Positions 60,007 to 64,000 of a stretch of DNA of 64,000 nt are shown here, in pieces (within the stretch, counting starts at the first letter, position 1; every line of letters starts with the position of its first letter). Origin of the DNA: Neoroseomonas oryzicola (GTDB lineage Bacteria > Pseudomonadota > Alphaproteobacteria > Acetobacterales > Acetobacteraceae); NCBI RefSeq assembly GCF_012163135.1, contig NZ_JAAVUP010000009.1, forward strand, positions 1 to 64,000, written 5' to 3'. A model generated the notes under the pieces. It worked only from the letters and a program-made list of their open reading frames with translations. It was not told the DNA's origin and searched no databases. A program made the translations under genes and the position numbers.

Positions 60007-61250
60007 CAGCGCACCGGCCGCACGGTCGCGAGGATCGCCGCACCGAGCGAGAGGAACACCAACACCGTCGCCATCCCCGCGCGTTGGCTGCCCGTCGCCG
60101 CGGTCACGGCGGCGAGCACCGCCGGCCCCAGGAAGCCGGTGATCCGTCCCGACAGGGCGAACAGGCCGAAATGGGAGGTGATCTCCCCTTCCGGCGCCAT
60201 GCGCGCCATCAGGGTGCGCGATGCCGCCTGGGCCGGCCCCATGAAGATGCCGAGCGCCATGGCGAGCCCCCAGAAGGCGGTCTTGCTGTCGGTCAGCAGC
60301 AGCCCGGCACCGAGCACGGTCATCGACACCAGGGCGACCATCACGGTGCGCTTCGACCCGACGCGGTCCTCGACCAGGCCGAAGCCCGCGGCGCCGAGGC
60401 CCGCGGTCACGTTCAGCGCGATGCCGAAGACCATGATCTCCTCGAAGGTCATGCCGTGCACGCCGGCGGCATAGATGGCGCCGAAGGCGAACAGCGTGTT
60501 CAGCCCGTCCGTGTAGAACAGCCGCGCGACCAGGAAACGCAGCATGTCCGGCCGCTGCGGCAGGCCGCGGACCAGCAGGCGCGTCTCCCGCACGCAGGCC
60601 GTCACGGCCTCGCGCATCGGCTTGCGTTCGCAGGCCGGGTCCGGGACGGCGATCAGGACGGGCCAGCCGAAGATGATCGTCCAGGCGGCGACCAGCAGCG
60701 CCGTGGCGCGGACCTGTTCGGACGTCTCGCGGTCGAGGCCGAAGAGCGGCGGGTTCGGCTGGACCAGCAGCACCAGCGCGATGGCGAGGCAGGCCAGGCC
60801 GCCCGCATAGCCGAGCCCCCAGGCCAGGCCCGAGACACGGCCCATGCGCTCGGGCGTCGTCACGTCGGGCAGCATGGCGTTGTAGAAAACGGTCCCGACC
60901 TCGAAGGCGATGGTCGCGAGGCCGACGCAGACCAGGGCCCAGAGCGTCCAGGACGGGTCCGGCTTCGCGTACCAGATGAGCCCGGTGAAGATCGCGGTGC
61001 ACAGCGTGCAGGCCGCGAGCAGCGCCCGCCGACGTCCCCCATGGTCCGCGATGGCCCCGAGCAGCGGCGAGAGGATGGCGATGCCGACGGCCGAGACCGT
61101 CTGCATCCAGCCCCATTGCGCCTGGCCGGTCGCCGGGTCCGGGGCGATGCCCTGGGAGAAGTAGGCGGCGATGACGAAGGTCGAGACGACCGTCGGGAAG
61201 GCGCTGTTCGCCCAGTCGAAGGTGGCCCAGGCGATCGCCTTGCGGTTCAT
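60003..61250 (-). CDS. UMF1-type MFS transporter
   Basis: The 415-residue MFS permease belongs to the UMF1/Atg22-like family. It starts ATFDWANSAFPTVVSTFVIAAYF, followed by GAIADHGGRRRALLAA and, in the second half, ARLFYTDGLNTLFAFGAIYA. About 12 helices are predicted. The family probably exports or imports amino acids or small metabolites. The gene lies 58 bp upstream in position of pgaD but on the same strand, so it is downstream in transcription of the pga genes. Convergent overlap with the flavin reductase gene. Confidence 0.9.
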   Translation of the reverse strand: MNRKAIAWATFDWANSAFPTVVSTFVIAAYFSQGIAPDPATGQAQWGWMQTVSAVGIAILSPLLGAIADHGGRRRALLAACTLCTAIFTGLIWYAKPDPSWTLWALVCVGLATIAFEVGTVFYNAMLPDVTTPERMGRVSGLAWGLGYAGGLACLAIALVLLVQPNPPLFGLDRETSEQVRATALLVAAWTIIFGWPVLIAVPDPACERKPMREAVTACVRETRLLVRGLPQRPDMLRFLVARLFYTDGLNTLFAFGAIYAAGVHGMTFEEIMVFGIALNVTAGLGAAGFGLVEDRVGSKRTVMVALVSMTVLGAGLLLTDSKTAFWGLAMALGIFMGPAQAASRTLMARMAPEGEITSHFGLFALSGRITGFLGPAVLAAVTAATGSQRAGMATVLVFLSLGAAILATVRPVRC

Positions 61251-61308
61251 CCTGTCGGCGTGCCGGATCGCCGCGCGGCTGACAAGGGGGCTTTGCGTGA
61301 CAGCCCGG

Positions 61309-61761
61309 TCAGGTCCCGGTTTCCGCCCGCACCGCCCGCCCGGCCGCGTCGTGGTGCACCACCAGGCGCTTCGCCCCCCGCCAGGCGGTCAGGTCGGCCG
61401 AGGGCAGGGAGAGTGCGGCCGCGACCTCGGCATCCGAGGGCGGCGCGAAGCCGAGCCGCCGGTCGTCCCCGGCAAAGCGCCGGCGTTCGAACAGCACGCG
61501 GACGAACATCCAGGCGCAGACGACCGAGGCGACCATGACGTTGATGAGCGCGAGGCGCAGCACCTCGAGCGGATGGTCCGGAGGGGAGACCGGCAGCATG
61601 TGCTGCACGAAGGGCGGCATCCACAGCGTCCCGATCGCCGCCATCAGCAGGTAGAGCCAGCCGAGCCAGAGCAGCGCCGTCAGCACCGAATCGCGGATCC
61701 GCGCCCAGCGGGGCCGGGAGGCGGCGTCGAGGATCAGCGGCGGTTCGAAGTGCGGCGCCAT
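61309..61761 (-). CDS. pgaD: PgaD-like protein, poly-N-acetylglucosamine synthesis
   Basis: This 150-residue protein has two hydrophobic helices (residues about 27-45 and 66-88), the size and topology of PgaD, which binds PgaC to form the c-di-GMP-responsive polymerase. Sequence conservation in PgaD is low, so the call relies mainly on the order pgaB-pgaC-pgaD. Its ATG overlaps the pgaC stop by one base (TGATG), which supports the start. The C-terminal soluble part is about 60 residues. Confidence 0.8.
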   Translation of the reverse strand: MAPHFEPPLILDAASRPRWARIRDSVLTALLWLGWLYLLMAAIGTLWMPPFVQHMLPVSPPDHPLEVLRLALINVMVASVVCAWMFVRVLFERRRFAGDDRRLGFAPPSDAEVAAALSLPSADLTAWRGAKRLVVHHDAAGRAVRAETGT

Positions 61762-63035
61762 CAGCGGAACCCCCGGTCCGGGCTGGTCCATCGGGCGCGC
61801 CGGCCCTCCCGCCGGACCAGCGCGCGGGGGAAGCCCACCGCCGTCGCCGCCGCCGACAGGCACCAGAAGACCGCCGGATACCAGATGACCCAGAGCAGCG
61901 GGCGCAGCGTCTCCCGCCGGTGGGGTTCATGCCGGCGGTCGACCCAGAGGCTGACGGCGAACTGCACCATGCAGGCGACGGACAGCACCATGCCCCAGAT
62001 CGAAAGCAACGCCGGCGGCGGCCCGAAGCCTGCCGGCAGGACGCCCGCGAGCGCGAGCAGGGTCAGCGCCAGCGTCAGGATCATCGCATAGCACCAGAAG
62101 ACCGAGATCGCGTATTCGCCCAGCACGCCCCACATCCGCCGGCCCTTCCAGTGCAGGAAGTCCGGCGCGTAGCGCAGGAAGGTCTGCGCCCCGCCCGAGG
62201 CCCAGCGCAGCCGCTGCCGCCACAGCCCGCGCAGCGTCTCGGGCATCAGGATGTAGCAGAGCGCGTTGGGCTCGAAATGGACGGTCCAGCGGCGGCGCTG
62301 CAGCTTCCAGGTGACGTCGACATCCTCGGTCAGGTTGTCGTCGGTCCACCAGCCCACGTCGTGCAGCGCGCTGACGCGGAAGGCGACCACGACGCCCGAG
62401 ACGGTGAAGACCCGCCCATAGAGCCGTTGCGTGCGCTTGATCAGCCCGATCGTCGCCGAGAATTCCCCCACCTGCAGCAGGCCGAGAAGCGAGGAGCGAT
62501 TGCGGATGCGCGGATTGCCGGTGACGGCGCCGAGGCGCGGGCGGTTGCCGAAGCGCCGCACCAGCCAGGCGACGCAATCGGGGTGCAGGATGGCGTCGCC
62601 GTCGATGCAGACCAGCACCTCCCCGTTCGCGACCAGGGCGCCGGTGCGCAGCGCGGTGGCCTTGCCCTGGTTCTGCGCCAGGTGGACCACGCGCAGGCGC
62701 GGGATCTCCGCGGCCAGGCGGTCCAGCACCTCGGCGGTGCGGTCGCGGGATCCGTCGTTGATGGCGATGATCTCGTAGTCCGGATACGACTGCGCGGCGC
62801 AGGCGCGGATTGTCTCCTCGGCGTTGTCCTCCTCGTTGTAGCAGGGGATGAGGATGCTCACGCGCAGCGCCTGCGCGAGCGGCGGCGGCGCTTCGCGGCG
62901 GCGGGCGCCGGTCTCGTGCAGCAGGTAGAAGCCGAGCCCGCCGATGACCCAGACGAGCATCATCAGCAGTGGCCAGAAGCCGACGAAGGCATAGAGCCAG
63001 GGCAGGATGGCGGCGAAGGTCTCCATCACGCTCAC
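61761..63035 (-). CDS. pgaC: Poly-beta-1,6-N-acetyl-D-glucosamine synthase (PgaC/IcaA)
   Basis: The 424-residue family 2 glycosyltransferase polymerises UDP-GlcNAc into PNAG at the inner membrane. Motifs are SILIPCYNEEDNAEETI, DGD at 145-147, TED at 237-239 and QRLRW at 274-278, the last being the hallmark of processive synthases. One N-terminal helix pair and three C-terminal helices flank the catalytic domain. Its start overlaps pgaB by 4 bp and its stop overlaps pgaD by 1 bp. A biofilm role is expected. Confidence 0.95.
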   Translation of the reverse strand: MSVMETFAAILPWLYAFVGFWPLLMMLVWVIGGLGFYLLHETGARRREAPPPLAQALRVSILIPCYNEEDNAEETIRACAAQSYPDYEIIAINDGSRDRTAEVLDRLAAEIPRLRVVHLAQNQGKATALRTGALVANGEVLVCIDGDAILHPDCVAWLVRRFGNRPRLGAVTGNPRIRNRSSLLGLLQVGEFSATIGLIKRTQRLYGRVFTVSGVVVAFRVSALHDVGWWTDDNLTEDVDVTWKLQRRRWTVHFEPNALCYILMPETLRGLWRQRLRWASGGAQTFLRYAPDFLHWKGRRMWGVLGEYAISVFWCYAMILTLALTLLALAGVLPAGFGPPPALLSIWGMVLSVACMVQFAVSLWVDRRHEPHRRETLRPLLWVIWYPAVFWCLSAAATAVGFPRALVRREGRRARWTSPDRGFR

Positions 63036-64000
63036 CGCCGGTAGGGGAAGGAGCGCGCGTTGATCGCGTCGCGCACGACGGAGGCCTCCGGCAGGCCGCG
63101 CACGAAATCGTCCGGATACCAGCCCATGTGATGCGCGCCGAGGCGCTGCAGCAGGCGCAGCTGCGCCCGCAGCGTCGTGGCCGGGACCGGACGGGCCGGA
63201 CGGTGGCGCCAGTCGGCGGCCTGGAGTTCGAAGACGGTCTTCGCGACGCCGCCGGGTTCCGCCGCGACGCGGGCGTATAGGCGCCGAAGGAAGGCGTCCG
63301 GATCGCGCGCCTGTTCCATGTAGGGCATGGCCATGATCGCCGTGCGGTCATAGGCGGCGAGGAAGGCGGGCAGGGACTGGGCGAACCAGTCCTCGGCGGC
63401 CGGGTTCAGCACCGGTTCGGCGTACATGTTGCGCGCGGTCTCGAGCGGCGCGCGCCACCGCCGCGCATGATCAGTGGCGGCCAGCGTCAGGTCGATCAGC
63501 GCGCGCGTCTTGAGCGCGGTCCAGCGCGCCCGCGCCTCCCGGTCCGCGCGCAGCGCCGCGACGTCGCCGGGCAACCCTGCCGCGCGATAGGCCGCGAGCG
63601 CGTCGGGGTTCGCATCCTCGTAATCCGTCAGGAAGGCGTCGTCGTGGAAGACGATGCCGGCGAAGGAGGCGTGCTTGGCGAGGTCGTCGTAGAGGTCGAG
63701 GATCCAGCCCCGCGCCCGCGCGCTGAAGGGCGACAGGCGCCGGTACTGGTCCGGGTCGATGGCCGGCGCGCCGCTGCGCGTGGACAGCACGAGGTCCGCC
63801 TCGGTGCCCAGGCGGAAGCCCAGCACCGGCATCCAGGCGAAGACCTTCACCCCCGCGCGGGAGGACAATTGCCAGGCGACGCGGTTGAACAGGTCGGCCC
63901 GCATCGGCAGGTGCCGGTTCGGGAAGTACATCGCCTCCGCGACGCCATCCCCGTCCGGGTCCGCGAAGGCCTGCAGGTAGACATGGGACGGGCCGAGCGA
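63032..64000 (-). CDS. pgaB: Poly-beta-1,6-N-acetyl-D-glucosamine N-deacetylase (PgaB), partial
   Basis: The frame runs off the right edge of the window. The visible 322 residues match the C-terminal glycosidase-like domain of PgaB: HVYLQAFADPDGDGVAEAM, then YFPNRHLPMRADLFNRVAW, GIVFHDDAFLTDYED and, near the end, LGAHHMGWYPDDF. PgaB deacetylates PNAG in the periplasm and helps export it. The N-terminal deacetylase domain and pgaA would lie beyond base 64000. The stop overlaps the pgaC start (ATGA). Confidence 0.93.
   Translation of the reverse strand, partial: SLGPSHVYLQAFADPDGDGVAEAMYFPNRHLPMRADLFNRVAWQLSSRAGVKVFAWMPVLGFRLGTEADLVLSTRSGAPAIDPDQYRRLSPFSARARGWILDLYDDLAKHASFAGIVFHDDAFLTDYEDANPDALAAYRAAGLPGDVAALRADREARARWTALKTRALIDLTLAATDHARRWRAPLETARNMYAEPVLNPAAEDWFAQSLPAFLAAYDRTAIMAMPYMEQARDPDAFLRRLYARVAAEPGGVAKTVFELQAADWRHRPARPVPATTLRAQLRLLQRLGAHHMGWYPDDFVRGLPEASVVRDAINARSFPYRR

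Overview
The window reads as chromosomal DNA of a very G+C-rich alphaproteobacterium. A GcrA-type cell-cycle regulator (13537-14031) points to Alphaproteobacteria. Five Bug/TctC periplasmic binding proteins, two tripartite tricarboxylate transporter (TTT) loci and many short degradative cassettes fit the Acetobacteraceae (Roseomonas and relatives). The genus is an inference from gene content. Genes are tightly packed, with frequent ATGA, GTGA and TGATG overlaps. I see no rRNA, tRNA, insertion sequence or CRISPR array. The first 60 bases are long G and C homopolymers and look like a poor contig edge.

Layout. 0.1-5.5 kb: a partial membrane protein, ispH, an MgtC/DUF4010 membrane protein, a MoeB/ThiF-type E1 enzyme and a large HExxH protein of unknown role. 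5.5-10.3 kb: a cyclase-ATPase-TPR regulator, two small proteins (one DsrE-like with a probable CTG start) and an SH3 protein. 10.4-13.4 kb: a three-gene nitrile hydratase or thiocyanate hydrolase set with a split beta subunit, then MATE and HxlR genes. 13.5-16.9 kb: gcrA, a lipoprotein, a SirB1 protein and a Bug protein. 17.0-24.1 kb: lutA, then a 2OG-Fe dioxygenase and a fasciclin lipoprotein between lutA and lutBC, then Smr, XRE, BenE and DUF2585 genes in a chain. 24.1-30.5 kb: three Bug genes, a D-2-hydroxyacid dehydrogenase and tctBA. 30.6-40.5 kb: sugar or sugar-acid genes (Gfo/Idh, two isomerase-like TIM barrels, an enolase-superfamily enzyme, a DapA-like lyase, a cupin) with an EamA exporter, a YgjP-type peptidase and an MDR dehydrogenase. 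40.6-44.5 kb: a complete iron-type ABC importer. 44.6-50.5 kb: cytochrome P460, glpK, an unusual Flp pilin, and a SelA-like/AtuA cassette. 50.5-55.2 kb: DUF1194, SMP-30, a JmjC-type oxygenase and three tandem genes for DxDPxD-repeat proteins. 55.4-60.0 kb: a second TTT locus. 60.0-64.0 kb: an MFS transporter and pgaD-pgaC-pgaB' for poly-N-acetylglucosamine.

The most unusual locus is 52396-55232. Three adjacent exported proteins each carry exactly six units built on a T/S-D-x-D-P-x-D core. The last overlaps the gene of a ribosomal-oxygenase-like JmjC enzyme. All three leaders contain a twin-arginine-like stretch. I infer a candidate enzyme-substrate system in which repeats are hydroxylated in the cytoplasm and then exported folded.

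Non-coding structure also recurs. Two families of dispersed G+C-rich palindromes occupy intergenic gaps, and both occur as inverted pairs. Five gene starts carry strong hairpins that bury or enclose the Shine-Dalgarno sequence. Four GANTC (CcrM) sites cluster upstream of the Flp pilin gene.
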